DNA of 32,699 nt from an uncultured Porphyromonadaceae bacterium (GCA_949285425.1 CASEAJ010000038.1:1-32699), one strand, 5' to 3'. Counted from the stretch's first letter, positions 24,901-32,699 are shown. Numbers and translations: made by a program. Notes: generated by a model not told the origin, from the letters alone.

Positions 24901-24945
24901 CCTTTAATCCAAGTCATTGGATTTGGATTAAAGGTGGGTTTTATA
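24901..24945 (+). terminator. Probable recA terminator
   Basis: CCTTTAATCCAA at 24901-24912 pairs with TTGGATTAAAGG at 24923-24934, followed by TGGGTTTTAT. The T run is weak, so the call is moderate. Confidence 0.55.
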
Positions 24946-25017
24946 AAAAACACGTAAAGTCCAATCCACAAAATATACAATTATTATGGAGGGGAACTTA
25001 TAAGAACCCTTAAAACA

Positions 25018-25057
25018 AACAACCGCTCCGAACATAAATTCAGGGCGGTTGTTCTGT
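25018..25057. terminator. Bidirectional terminator between recA and the PHP gene
   Basis: AACAACCGCTC at 25018-25028 pairs with GGGCGGTTGTT at 25043-25053. T-rich sequence follows on both strands (CTGTTTT on plus, TGTTTGTTTT on minus), so it can end transcripts of recA and of the convergent PHP gene. Confidence 0.75.
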
Positions 25058-25071
25058 TTTATGGCTTTTTA

Positions 25072-25794
25072 TTACAAATGTACCTTTTTCAAACATTGTC
25101 TGAACTGCTCCGGTTTGTCATTCAAAATCAGTTCATCCGGAAATTCGGTCAAGCTGAGCAGTTCGTAAATATGGCTGTAGTCGGCAATGGAGAATGAAAT
25201 ATGTGCATCGCTTCCCAAAATGACCGGCACTTCGTACTGCTTGCACAAGCGCAGCAATTCCAGATTGTTTTCCCGGGCTTTCTCCTTGTGCCGGGAAGGG
25301 TTCAGCGACTGGTTGTTTATTTCCAGCAAGGTATGGGTTTCCTTGGATGCCAGCACTAACGGTTCGAACAACAGGTCGGCCGTGCCATCGCCCGGATGGC
25401 TGATAATCTGCACATAGGGATGGTGCATCGCTCCCAACATAGCCGATGTGTTTTGCTCAATGCTACCGGGTGTGTAGCACAACGAATGAATGCCCGCTAT
25501 GCGCAAATCAAGCAATTTCCAATATACTTCCGAAAGATCAATGCGTCCTTCGTAATCCAGAATGTTCAGTTCTGCCCCCAACAGCAGTTCTACTCCATAC
25601 ATGTTTCGGGGAACCACATGCAGGTTCCGGAAATAAATCGGATCACACGTTCCCGGAATACCAGGAGCATGTTCCGTGATACCCAGTATCTTCAACCCCT
25701 TATCCGCTGCAGCCCGCACCATTTCTTGCATGCTGCTGAATGCGTGGCCGCTTGCCACCGTATGTGTATGCACATCCAATAAAACCGTATTCAT
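25072..25794 (-). CDS. PHP-domain phosphoesterase (YcdX-like)
   Basis: A 240-residue metal-dependent phosphatase. PHP motifs are present in order: LLDVHTHT (two His and Asp), GITEHAP, LLGAELNILDYEG, IISHPGDG and GSDAHIS. These supply the trinuclear metal site of the family that includes Escherichia coli YcdX. The substrate is not defined by sequence. The next gene upstream points the opposite way, so the divergent gap at 25795-26106 must hold both promoters. The 3' end meets recA with a shared terminator. Confidence 0.92.
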   Translation of the reverse strand: MNTVLLDVHTHTVASGHAFSSMQEMVRAAADKGLKILGITEHAPGIPGTCDPIYFRNLHVVPRNMYGVELLLGAELNILDYEGRIDLSEVYWKLLDLRIAGIHSLCYTPGSIEQNTSAMLGAMHHPYVQIISHPGDGTADLLFEPLVLASKETHTLLEINNQSLNPSRHKEKARENNLELLRLCKQYEVPVILGSDAHISFSIADYSHIYELLSLTEFPDELILNDKPEQFRQCLKKVHL

Positions 25795-26106
25795 ATCTGA
25801 CTCTTCTTTTTTCGAGCCTGCGAATTTATAAAGATTTTTTCAGTAACGCGAATCTGACATATAAAAACCAGGACAAATAATATGGGAACAATACCGGCAG
25901 GAGTTTTTTCAAAGGCGAAGGACGGGTGTCAAAATCTTTGCAGAAATCAACCGCAATACAGAAAAAATCCTTAGTTTTGTTGTCAAGTATAGCAATTTTA
26001 CTGCCAATACTTTATGAAATAGAACAATTGGATATCATGACAAGCAATTATCGGAATGAGATTTTACAAACCTAATAATCATGTTTCATTACTAAAAAAA
26101 ACGATT
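25795..26106. promoter_or_regulatory. Divergent intergenic region between PHP gene and TonB-like gene
   Basis: AT-rich 312-bp gap with no gene. A TAGTTTTG at 25972-25979 fits the -7 consensus for the rightward gene, and TAAATTCG (one mismatch) on the minus strand near 25825 could serve the PHP gene. No repeats or hairpins of note were seen. Confidence 0.4.
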
Positions 26107-26853
26107 ATGATGAATGGAAGAAAAACTCCGAAAGCAGGTCTGCTAAAATGCCTGTTGGCATTGCCTCTCAGCATCGGATTGATAGGTATCGGTAATGCGC
26201 AAGAAGTACAGCCGGAAGTCAGCCAAACCCAAGCTGTGCATGAACCGCTTGAAGATGACAATGTGGTATTGACTGTTGTGGAAAAAATGCCCGTGTTTCC
26301 GGGAGGTCAACAAGCATTGTTCGAATATCTAAGTAAAAGCATACGATATCCGGCTGAAGCAATGGCCGCAAATGAACAGGGACGGGTTATCGTGGAGTTT
26401 TGGGTCATGAAAGACGGCAGCATCGAGAATATCAAAGTCGTACGGAGCATTTCACCCGCTTTGGACAAAGAAGCTATTCGGGTTGTAGCCGACATGCCCC
26501 GCTGGACTCCTGGAGAGCAGCGGGGAGAAAAAGTGAATGTAAAATATGCGCTGCCTATAAATTTCCGTTCCGATAATGTCAATCTACAGAACAACAAAGA
26601 AACTTCAGACATTGCAAGCGAAGGTTCTTCGACGCCTCCGACCGATGCCGCCAACAAGAGCATATCTGCCCAAAGTCCGCTTTTTATTGTTGATGGAGTT
26701 GTCCAAAGCGACAATTTCGATGTGAACAGCCTGTTTCCACAACAGATAGAAAAAGTGGAAGTCATGAAAGAGAAAACGGGTATAAAACTTTACGGAAAAA
26801 GAGCCCAAAATGGTGTCATTACCATAACAACACGTAGAGAAGCCAGCAAATAA
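26107..26853 (+). CDS. TonB C-terminal domain fused to a receptor plug-like domain
   Basis: A 248-residue membrane-anchored protein. Residues about 9-31 are a hydrophobic anchor or signal (LLKCLLALPLSIGLIGIGNA). Residues about 65-155 are a TonB C-terminal domain: IRYPAEAMAANEQGRVIVEF, VMKDGSIENIKVVRSISP, LDKEAIRVVADMPRWTPG, VKYALPINF. After a Ser/Thr linker the last ~60 residues resemble the end of a TonB receptor plug: PLFIVDGVVQSD, IEKVEVMKEKTG and LYGKRAQNGVITITTR. Similar TonB_C/plug arrangements occur at the end of M56 (BlaR1-like) proteins in Bacteroidota, but no M56 peptidase is present here. An in-frame ATG at 26056 gives a 265-residue version. The function is unknown. Confidence 0.82.
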   Translation: MMNGRKTPKAGLLKCLLALPLSIGLIGIGNAQEVQPEVSQTQAVHEPLEDDNVVLTVVEKMPVFPGGQQALFEYLSKSIRYPAEAMAANEQGRVIVEFWVMKDGSIENIKVVRSISPALDKEAIRVVADMPRWTPGEQRGEKVNVKYALPINFRSDNVNLQNNKETSDIASEGSSTPPTDAANKSISAQSPLFIVDGVVQSDNFDVNSLFPQQIEKVEVMKEKTGIKLYGKRAQNGVITITTRREASK

Positions 26854-26872
26854 CCTACCCTGTTACATAATA

Positions 26873-26910
26873 AAAAGAGCCGGTTTACAGTATGTAGACC
26901 GGCTCTTTTC
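26873..26910. terminator. Bidirectional terminator between TonB-like gene and phosphohexomutase
   Basis: AAAAGAGCCGGTTTAC pairs with GTAGACCGGCTCTTTT around a five-base loop, with one G-U pair. The A tract on one side and the T tract on the other make it work in both directions, as fits the convergent genes. Confidence 0.9.
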
Positions 26911-26951
26911 TCTATAGGTGTGTCTGTTATTCAACAATTGAAGCAATCATG

Positions 26952-28706
26952 CTATACGCCCAATGAAGCGCGTACGGCATCTATCTTGGCTGTTGCAGCA
27001 GCTTCAGCCGCATCGAAGTCGGCACGCGATTTCATTTCGCCACGCACTTCAATGTAGAACTTAATTTTCGGTTCGGTGCCCGATGGACGTACCGATATTT
27101 TCGTACCGTCTTCGGTAAAGAACTGCAGCACATTCGATGTGGTTGGCATGTCGAGTGCCGTTTCTTCACCGGTAGCCACTGTTTTCTGTTTCAGGGTCTG
27201 GTAGTCTTTAATAACGGCAACCGGCGAACCGGCAATTTCCTTCGGCGGATTGTTGCGGAATCCGGTCATCATGGCAGCTATTTCTTCCGCACCCGATTTA
27301 CCTTTACGCACAACAGAGATACCTTTTTCTTTGCCGTAGCCGTATTCTACGTAAATGTCCTGCAAAAGTTCGAAAAGCGACTTGCCGTTGTCCTTGGCCC
27401 AGGCTGTCATTTCGGCCATCAACACACATGAAGACACGGAGTCTTTGTCGCGGGCAAAAGTCTCGGGCAAGAAGCCGTAGCTTTCTTCCCCACCCCCAAT
27501 GTATTGTTTCTTGCCTTCGTTTTCACGAATGACGGCAGCAATCCATTTGAATCCGGTGTAGCAGTCGAAGTATTCCACTTCGTTGCGCTTGGCTATGTCG
27601 CGGATGAGTTCGGTGGTCACAATGGTCTTCACCACATATTCATTGCCTTTCAACCGTCCCAGTTCACGCCAGCGGGTGATGAGATAATAAATGAACATCA
27701 TGCACGTCTGGTTACCGTTGACAAGGACCCATTCGCCTTTGTCGTTTTTCACGGCAATACCCATGCGGTCAGCATCGGGGTCGGAAGCAAGCACAAGGTC
27801 GGCATCGGTTTCTTTCGCTTTCTTCACAGCCAGTTCAAGGGCAGCCGGTTCTTCCGGATTAGGCGACACAACTGTGGGAAAATCACCGCTCACCACATCC
27901 TGTTCGGGCACATGGATAATGTTTTTGAAACCATATTCCTTCAATGCACGTGGAATGAGGCGTACACCTGTACCGTGAATAGGTGTGTACACAATCTTCA
28001 AGTCACTGTTGCGCTGAATGGAATCGGGCGACAAAGACAGGGTTTTAATGGAGTCAATGAATGCCTTGTCTATTTCTTCACCTATGGTTTGAATGAGACT
28101 GGGATTTCCCTGGAACTTGATATCATCCACATTTTTTATCTTTTCCACCTCCTTGATCACATTCACATCATGCGGGGCAATCATTTGGGCTCCGTCACTC
28201 CAATAGGCTTTGTAACCATTGTATTCTTTCGGGTTGTGCGAAGCAGTCAGAATAATACCGCTTTGGCAACCAAGATGGCGAATGGCAAACGAAGTTTCGG
28301 GTGTAGGACGAAGGTCATCGAAAAGATACACCTTAATGCCATTGGCCGAGAAGATATTGGCTGATATTTCAGCAAACTTGCGGCTGTTGTTACGGCAGTC
28401 GTGTCCGATGACGACACTTATCTGGGGCGTATCGGGAAACTGTGCTTTCAGATAGTTGCTCAAGCCCTGTGTGGCCGCACCTACCGTGTAGATATTCATG
28501 CGGTTGGAACCGGCCCCCATAATGCCACGCAAGCCTCCGGTACCAAACTCCAAATCTTTGTAGAACGATTCGATCAATTCGGTTTTGTCCTCTGCGTCCA
28601 TCATTCGGCGCACTTCACGTTTCGTTTCTTCATCGTAATTGCCATCGAGCCAGCCTTGGGCTTTGGCAATGACTTCCTGTAATAAAGCATTGTTTTCCAT
28701 TCTCAC
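26952..28706 (-). CDS. Alpha-D-phosphohexomutase (phosphoglucomutase/phosphomannomutase)
   Basis: A 584-residue enzyme that interconverts hexose 1- and 6-phosphates. Motifs in order: GGLRGIMGAGSNRMN, active-site loop GIILTASHNPKEYNGYKAY with the phosphoserine, metal loop ASDPDADRMGIAV, sugar-binding GGGEESYGF and phosphate-binding RPSGTEPKIKFYI. Length and the N-terminal WLDGNYDEETK segment fit the large phosphopentomutase/phosphoglucomutase-2-like (PGM2) branch rather than the shorter AlgC type, so ribose-phosphate use is also possible. A second ATG lies two codons in. A TACCTTTA near-match to the -7 box lies about 40 bp upstream on the minus strand (28742-28749). Confidence 0.94.
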   Translation of the reverse strand: MRMENNALLQEVIAKAQGWLDGNYDEETKREVRRMMDAEDKTELIESFYKDLEFGTGGLRGIMGAGSNRMNIYTVGAATQGLSNYLKAQFPDTPQISVVIGHDCRNNSRKFAEISANIFSANGIKVYLFDDLRPTPETSFAIRHLGCQSGIILTASHNPKEYNGYKAYWSDGAQMIAPHDVNVIKEVEKIKNVDDIKFQGNPSLIQTIGEEIDKAFIDSIKTLSLSPDSIQRNSDLKIVYTPIHGTGVRLIPRALKEYGFKNIIHVPEQDVVSGDFPTVVSPNPEEPAALELAVKKAKETDADLVLASDPDADRMGIAVKNDKGEWVLVNGNQTCMMFIYYLITRWRELGRLKGNEYVVKTIVTTELIRDIAKRNEVEYFDCYTGFKWIAAVIRENEGKKQYIGGGEESYGFLPETFARDKDSVSSCVLMAEMTAWAKDNGKSLFELLQDIYVEYGYGKEKGISVVRKGKSGAEEIAAMMTGFRNNPPKEIAGSPVAVIKDYQTLKQKTVATGEETALDMPTTSNVLQFFTEDGTKISVRPSGTEPKIKFYIEVRGEMKSRADFDAAEAAATAKIDAVRASLGV

Positions 28707-28801
28707 ATATTTTTATATTTGTTTCAACATGTTTGAGCCGCTAAAGGTAAAGTTTTTTTTTGAATGGGAAAAACTTCAAGCGATGATAAAAAACACGGAA
28801 C

Positions 28802-30211
28802 TCAACGGCGTTCCAACAGCACGACATTTTCCACATGATGCGTATGTGGGAACATGTCGACCGGCTGCACGGCTGCCACCCGGTAGGCCGTGTCGAGCAG
28901 GCTGAGGTCGCGTGCCTGTGTGGCCGGGTTACAGCTTACATAGACAATACGCCGTGGAGCAGCAAACAGCAGAGTGTCGATTACATCGTTGTGCATGCCT
29001 GCACGGGGCGGGTCGGTGATAATCACATCGGGAGTGCCGTGCTGTGCTATGAATTCGGCATTCAGGATGTCTTTCATATCACCGGCAAAGAAAAGCGTAT
29101 TGTCAATGCCATTAATAGCCGAGTTGACCTTGGCATCTTCTATAGCTTCGGGTACATATTCTATGCCTATGACCTGCCGTGCCTGCCGTGCCACAAAATT
29201 AGCGATGGTCCCCGTCCCTGTATACAGGTCATACACCAGTTCGTTGCCTGTGAGTCCGGCAAACCCGCGTGCCACCTTGTACAATTCATGCGCCTGTTCC
29301 GAGTTGGTCTGATAAAACGATTTGGCCCCAATCTTGAACCGCAGTCCTTCCATTTGCTCATAGATGCATTCTTCACCGTAAAACACATGGACTTCCTGGT
29401 CGGTAATGGTATCGTTAGCCTTACCGTTAATGACATAAAGCAAGGAACTGATTTGCGGGAATGTGTTGTGCAAGTGGTTTAACAAGGCCTCGCGTTTTGG
29501 CTTGTCTTCATGAAAAAACACCATAACAAGCATAAGATCGCCAGTAGAGGATGTACGCACCATCATGGTACGAAGAAAGCCCTCCTGTGCCCTCAAATCG
29601 AAAAATGTGAGCCCGTGCTGCAATGCATAGCGACGGATTTCATTACGGATTTGGTTTGAAATGTCATCCTGCAACCAACATGCTTCAATGTCAAGTACCT
29701 TGTCAAACATACCGGGAATGTGGAAGCCTACGGCGTTCATTGTGTCAAACTCCTTACCCTCCTTCACTTCATCCCAAGTCATCCAACGTTTGTTCGAAAA
29801 TGTAAATTCAAGCTTGTTGCGATAACGTTCCGTATGCGCCGAACCCAATATAGGGCTTACGGGCGGCAATTCAACCTTGCCGATACGGGTCAGGTTGTCC
29901 ACCACCTGCTTCTGCTTGTATCTCAGCTGGGCTTCATAGGGCAGCATCTGCCATTTGCAGCCTCCGCATACGCCAAAATGCGGACATACTGGTTCCTGAC
30001 GTTCTGCAGCATACTCGCGTACCTGCAACACCACTGCTTCCATGTAGCGGTGCTTCTTTTTTGTAACCTGCAAGTCGACCACATCGCCCGGTACGGCAAA
30101 TGGTACAAACACCACCATATCATCCACTTTGGCTATTGCCTTTCCTTCGGCAGCCAGGTCGGTTATCGTCACGTTTTCCAATATCGGAAGCGGTTTTTTC
30201 TTTCGTGCCAT
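28802..30211 (-). CDS. rlmD: 23S rRNA (uracil-5-)-methyltransferase, RlmD/RumA type
   Basis: Methylates a uridine in 23S rRNA using S-adenosylmethionine. The 469-residue protein has an N-terminal TRAM domain (VTITDLAAEGKAIAKVD ... VPFAVPGDVVDLQV), the iron-sulfur cysteines CPHFGVCGGCKW (Cys76, 82, 85), the SAM loop VYDLYTGTGTIANF, TDPPRAGMH and the catalytic YVSCNPATQARDL. The exact target (U1939 or U747) cannot be assigned by eye, so the symbol is the family default. Its start lies 28 bp after a TATCTTTG box that ends a three-unit 76-bp repeat array. The phosphohexomutase gene follows about 95 bp downstream on the same strand. Confidence 0.93.
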   Translation of the reverse strand: MARKKKPLPILENVTITDLAAEGKAIAKVDDMVVFVPFAVPGDVVDLQVTKKKHRYMEAVVLQVREYAAERQEPVCPHFGVCGGCKWQMLPYEAQLRYKQKQVVDNLTRIGKVELPPVSPILGSAHTERYRNKLEFTFSNKRWMTWDEVKEGKEFDTMNAVGFHIPGMFDKVLDIEACWLQDDISNQIRNEIRRYALQHGLTFFDLRAQEGFLRTMMVRTSSTGDLMLVMVFFHEDKPKREALLNHLHNTFPQISSLLYVINGKANDTITDQEVHVFYGEECIYEQMEGLRFKIGAKSFYQTNSEQAHELYKVARGFAGLTGNELVYDLYTGTGTIANFVARQARQVIGIEYVPEAIEDAKVNSAINGIDNTLFFAGDMKDILNAEFIAQHGTPDVIITDPPRAGMHNDVIDTLLFAAPRRIVYVSCNPATQARDLSLLDTAYRVAAVQPVDMFPHTHHVENVVLLERR

Positions 30212-30238
30212 TTACAAATAATCGTTTCTTTAGGGTTG

Positions 30239-30246
30239 CAAAGATA
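30239..30246 (-). promoter_or_regulatory. Predicted rlmD promoter -7 box inside the proximal repeat
   Basis: Minus-strand TATCTTTG, identical to the box before hisG, lies 27 bp before the rlmD start codon. In the two upstream units the G is replaced by T (TATCTTTT), so only the proximal box keeps the full consensus. Confidence 0.6.
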
Positions 30247-30459
30247 ATGCAAATGAGTGCAAAACCCATCAAGCTTGCTTGAATTGTTTTTGCCTAATGC
30301 AGCCTTATCTTATGAAAAGATAATGCAAATGAGTGCAAAACCCATCAAGCTTGCTTGAATTGTTTTTGCCTAATGCAGCCTTATCTTATGAAAAGATAAT
30401 GCAAATGAGCGCAAAACCCATCAAACTTGCTTGATGGGTTTTGCCTAATGCAGTTTGTA
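30239..30459 (-). repeat. Tandem array of three 76-bp self-complementary repeats
   Basis: The conserved word AAAGATAATGCAAATGAG begins at 30240, 30316 and 30392, a 76-bp period. The two units nearest rlmD are identical; the distal unit is diverged and its centre is a perfect palindrome, GCAAAACCCATCAA and TTGATGGGTTTTGC around a six-base loop (30411-30444). Read on the minus strand, the unit aligns closely with the 74-bp repeat upstream of hisG, sharing CTGCATT, TTCAAG, CTTGATGG and CACTCATTTGCATTATCTTT. Confidence 0.95.
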
Positions 30460-30604
30460 TTCTTATCTATAGAAGTAAATTCGGGACGCGAACAAATCAT
30501 GTCACTTGAAACTACTGGTTGTTCCAACACAACAAGCGTTCTCTTCAAGAGAATGTTCCTGTTTAATGTCACGTTGTGTCAAGGTCACATATCCATGAAA
30601 GCAT

Positions 30605-32449
30605 TCATTTCACTCTGTTTTTCTCAAACAGCTTTTGTTGCAGGTCGGGACGTTTCATACGTTGCAAGTCCCTGACTATGGCATTGCGGTATTCCGGTTT
30701 GTACCAGAAAAAGAACTTGCGTTGTTCCAGTTTCTCTTCTTTCGTACGGGCCGTAAAAACAGGTTCGAGCGTATAGGGATGATAGCCCGAATAGTATATT
30801 TCGGTAGCCAGCGTCATGGGTGTCGGAGTAAAATCCTGCACCTGTTCCAGGTGAAAGTTCAGACGTTTGGTCTGCACGGCCAGTTCAGCCATGTCCACAT
30901 TCCGGCAGCCGGGATGGCTCGAAATGAAATAGGGAATGATTTGCTGGTTCAATCCGTTTTCCCGGTTGATTTTGTCAAACCGTGCTTTGAAACGGCCGAA
31001 AAGTTCGAAGGACGGCTTGCGCATGATGTTCAGCACGTGGTCCGATGTATGCTCCGGAGCTACCTTGAGCCTTCCCGATACGTGCCGTGCAATCAGTTCG
31101 TTCGTGTAAGCCTCGTGGCTGGCAGCAGCCTGGGGGTCTTTGCTTTCATGCAACAGCAGGTCATAGCGCACTCCGCTGCCTATGAACGACTTCTTTATTT
31201 CCTTCATGCGGTCGACCGAACGGTATATATCCAGCAACGGGGTATGGTCGGTATTCAGATTGGGACATACCACCGGGAAAATGCACGATGGCTTTTTGCA
31301 TTTACGGCAAATGTTCAGGTCTTTGCCTTGAAGCCGGTACATGTTGGCCGAAGGTCCGCCCAGGTCGCTCAAGTAGCCCTTGAAGTCGGGAAGTTCCGTT
31401 ATCCGTTTCACTTCATTGAGAATGGACTCTTTGGAACGGGAAGCTATGAACTTGCCCTGATGTGCCGATATGGTGCAGAAGGCGCACCCGCCGAAACACC
31501 CACGGTGCAGGTTGACCGAAAATTTGATCATTTCGTAGGCCGGGATGGTCTTTCCCTTGTATTTGGGATGAGGAAGACGTGTATAGGGCAAGTCAAACGA
31601 AGCATCCAGTTCACCGGTGCTCATGGGAGGAAACGGTGGATTGACCACCACCCAGCGATTGCCTGTTTGTTGCAGCAGACGCGCTGCATGATATTTATTT
31701 GACTCCTCTTCAATGTGCTTGAAGTTGGACGCGTATTTTTTCTTGTCTTTCAGACACACTTCATGCGGCACTAAAACCACATCTTCCCATGGCGTTCCGG
31801 TTGGGAACCGTTGAGCCAGATAAGAGGTCTGAGGTATATCCGTCAGATTGCCGAACGACTGTCCCTGACGCAGACGATGTACCAATTCGCGAAGCGGCAT
31901 CTCCCCCATTCCATATATCAGCAGGTCAGCTTTCGAATCGACCAATATGCTGGGCATGAGCTTGTCCGACCAATAATCGTAATGTGTAAAACGGCGCAAC
32001 GAAGCCTCAATTCCACCGATGACCAGCGGCACGTCGGGATACAGACGCTTCAATATGTTGCAATAGGTGATCGTGGCATAGTCGGGACGCATGTGAGGGC
32101 GACCGTCCGGCGAATAGGCATCGTCCGACCTCAACCGTTTGTTGGCGGTGTAGTGATTGACCATCGAGTCCATATTGCCGGCCGAAACAGCAAAGAACAA
32201 ACGGGGGCGTCCCATTTTCCGGAAATCGCGCAAATCGTCCTGCCAGTTGGGCTGAGGCACAATCGCCACCCGCACCCCTTCAGCTTCCAGAATACGTCCC
32301 ACCACTGCATTGGCAAATGAAGGATGATCCACATAAGCATCGCCCGTGAAAAGCACGACATCCACTTCATCCCAACCTCTCAATTCAAGTTCTTTTCTGG
32401 TTGTAGGAAGAAAGTCAGTCAGCTTATATTCCCTTGTAGTCTTTTCCAC
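30605..32449 (-). CDS. YgiQ family radical SAM protein
   Basis: A radical S-adenosylmethionine protein of about 614 residues with unknown reaction. The N-terminal region has the typical YgiQ block ELELRGWDEVDVVLFTGDAYVDHPSF in pieces, SAGNMDSMVNHYTA and IGGIEASLRR. The iron-sulfur motif is RGCFGGCAFCTI, and a second Cys cluster follows (CRKCKKPSCIFPVVCPN). The frame is open to a TTG at 32491, but that codon lies at the -7 box, so I chose the GTG at 32449, giving MEKTTREYKLTDFLPTT, which resembles known family N-termini. The next downstream gene, rlmD, is separated by nearly 400 bp including the repeat array. Confidence 0.9.
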   Translation of the reverse strand: MEKTTREYKLTDFLPTTRKELELRGWDEVDVVLFTGDAYVDHPSFANAVVGRILEAEGVRVAIVPQPNWQDDLRDFRKMGRPRLFFAVSAGNMDSMVNHYTANKRLRSDDAYSPDGRPHMRPDYATITYCNILKRLYPDVPLVIGGIEASLRRFTHYDYWSDKLMPSILVDSKADLLIYGMGEMPLRELVHRLRQGQSFGNLTDIPQTSYLAQRFPTGTPWEDVVLVPHEVCLKDKKKYASNFKHIEEESNKYHAARLLQQTGNRWVVVNPPFPPMSTGELDASFDLPYTRLPHPKYKGKTIPAYEMIKFSVNLHRGCFGGCAFCTISAHQGKFIASRSKESILNEVKRITELPDFKGYLSDLGGPSANMYRLQGKDLNICRKCKKPSCIFPVVCPNLNTDHTPLLDIYRSVDRMKEIKKSFIGSGVRYDLLLHESKDPQAAASHEAYTNELIARHVSGRLKVAPEHTSDHVLNIMRKPSFELFGRFKARFDKINRENGLNQQIIPYFISSHPGCRNVDMAELAVQTKRLNFHLEQVQDFTPTPMTLATEIYYSGYHPYTLEPVFTARTKEEKLEQRKFFFWYKPEYRNAIVRDLQRMKRPDLQQKLFEKNRVK

Positions 32450-32493
32450 TTCTGTTTTGATATTTTCCGTTTTTTCACACCGTTTTTTCAAGA

Positions 32494-32501
32494 CAAAGGT
32501 A
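32494..32501 (-). promoter_or_regulatory. Predicted -7 box for the YgiQ-type gene
   Basis: Minus-strand TACCTTTG fits TAnnTTTG. Transcription would start near 32487, downstream of the TTG at 32491, supporting the GTG at 32449 as the translation start. Confidence 0.5.
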
Positions 32502-32580
32502 TCATTTATTTTTCATACTTCAGTCCAAGGCGGCATTCATTACGTAAGTTCAGGACGGGAATGTCTTTTTTTAAAAAAGG

Positions 32581-32599
32581 TTGACTCCTAAAGAGTCAA
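32581..32599 (+). other. Small hairpin before the final partial gene
   Basis: TTGACTC and GAGTCAA pair perfectly around CTAAA, ending 4 bp before an ATG. It could hide or expose the start region, or end a minus-strand transcript; the sequence does not decide. Confidence 0.5.
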
Positions 32600-32603
32600 A
32601 AGA

Positions 32604-32699
32604 ATGAAACAAAAAGATTATGAACAGTCACAGCGTAGTCTGTGTGAAATTTCGGAGATTTACCGGAAAGTCACCTTGGAAAAGTTTTCGGTAAAAGAA
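32604..32699 (+). CDS. Start of a gene cut by the window end, function unknown
   Basis: An ATG at 32604 opens a frame without stop for 32 codons to the last base. The translation begins MKQKDYEQSQRSLCEISEI and continues with a mixed-charge, helix-prone stretch ending in LEKFSVKE. It is divergent from the YgiQ-type gene. Too little is visible to name a family; a chance open frame cannot be excluded, although 32 codons without stop plus a suitable position make a real gene somewhat more likely. Confidence 0.5.
   Translation, partial: MKQKDYEQSQRSLCEISEIYRKVTLEKFSVKE

Noticed and set aside
27504..28364. Long open frame (286 codons) on the plus strand opposite the phosphohexomutase gene
   Set aside because: It lies wholly antisense to a gene with all family motifs and its translation shows no recognisable domain. 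It is a shadow of codon bias.
30635..31702. 355-codon plus-strand frame opposite the YgiQ-type gene
   Set aside because: Antisense to a clear radical SAM protein with its iron-sulfur motif; no domain or suitable start context of its own.
32540..32562. Third copy of the MITE-like terminus (TACGTAAGTTC ... GGGAA)
   Set aside because: Only about eleven bases resemble the terminus at 13963, with an insertion before GGGAA and no partner end nearby; chance similarity is likely.

Overview
The window looks like chromosomal DNA from a member of the Bacteroidota, most likely order Bacteroidales. The signs are a TonB-dependent receptor paired with a DUF4249 lipoprotein, a TonB_C/plug fusion protein, the coaX - outer-membrane protein - TPR - lptC gene order, two adjacent rhomboid proteases, and upstream sites matching the Bacteroidota sigma factor consensus TAnnTTTG rather than TATAAT. 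Shine-Dalgarno sequences are mostly absent. I cannot name a genus. No tRNA, rRNA, CRISPR array, prophage or intact insertion sequence is visible. Most genes are conserved housekeeping genes; the novelty lies between them.

Layout. 1-5018 (+): two tandem paralogous exported proteins sharing an almost identical leader and signal peptide, then a DUF4249 lipoprotein and its TonB-dependent receptor. 5051-5264: three 74-bp repeats ending in the hisG promoter. 5283-10239 (+): hisG, coaX, an outer-membrane barrel protein, a TPR protein and lptC. 10266-10643 (-): a small cysteine-rich C_GCAxxG_C_C protein. 10866-13777 (+): two rhomboid proteases and a membrane-anchored endonuclease/exonuclease/phosphatase protein. 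13778-15129: a 1.35-kb gene-free stretch packed with different repeats. 15130-24883 (+): B12-dependent ribonucleotide reductase, nitroreductase, HAD phosphatase, thioesterase, UvrD/PcrA helicase, a DUF1080-PHP lipoprotein and recA. 25072-25794 (-): a PHP phosphoesterase. 26107-26853 (+): the TonB_C/plug fusion. 26952-32449 (-): phosphohexomutase, rlmD and a YgiQ-type radical SAM protein, with a second repeat array (76-bp units) upstream of rlmD. The last 96 bases (+) begin a gene that runs off the window.

The most interesting observation is that the 74-bp and 76-bp arrays belong to one repeat family. Each array has three self-complementary units, each lies upstream of an unrelated housekeeping gene, and each is oriented so that its final unit supplies a TATCTTTG -7 box just before the start codon. 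They look like repeated terminator-promoter modules. The second is the repeat-rich island at 13.8-14.8 kb. It holds a 214-bp element with terminal inverted repeats and a nested, multi-hairpin fold, and an array of four CTATAG-centred sites spaced exactly 22 bp apart.

Functionally the window mixes envelope biogenesis and transport (receptor pair, LptC, OMP, TonB-like protein), nucleotide and DNA metabolism (NrdJ, UvrD/PcrA, RecA), cofactor and amino-acid synthesis (CoaX, HisG), RNA modification (RlmD) and sugar-phosphate metabolism (phosphohexomutase). All assignments come from reading motifs in the translations; no database search was run.
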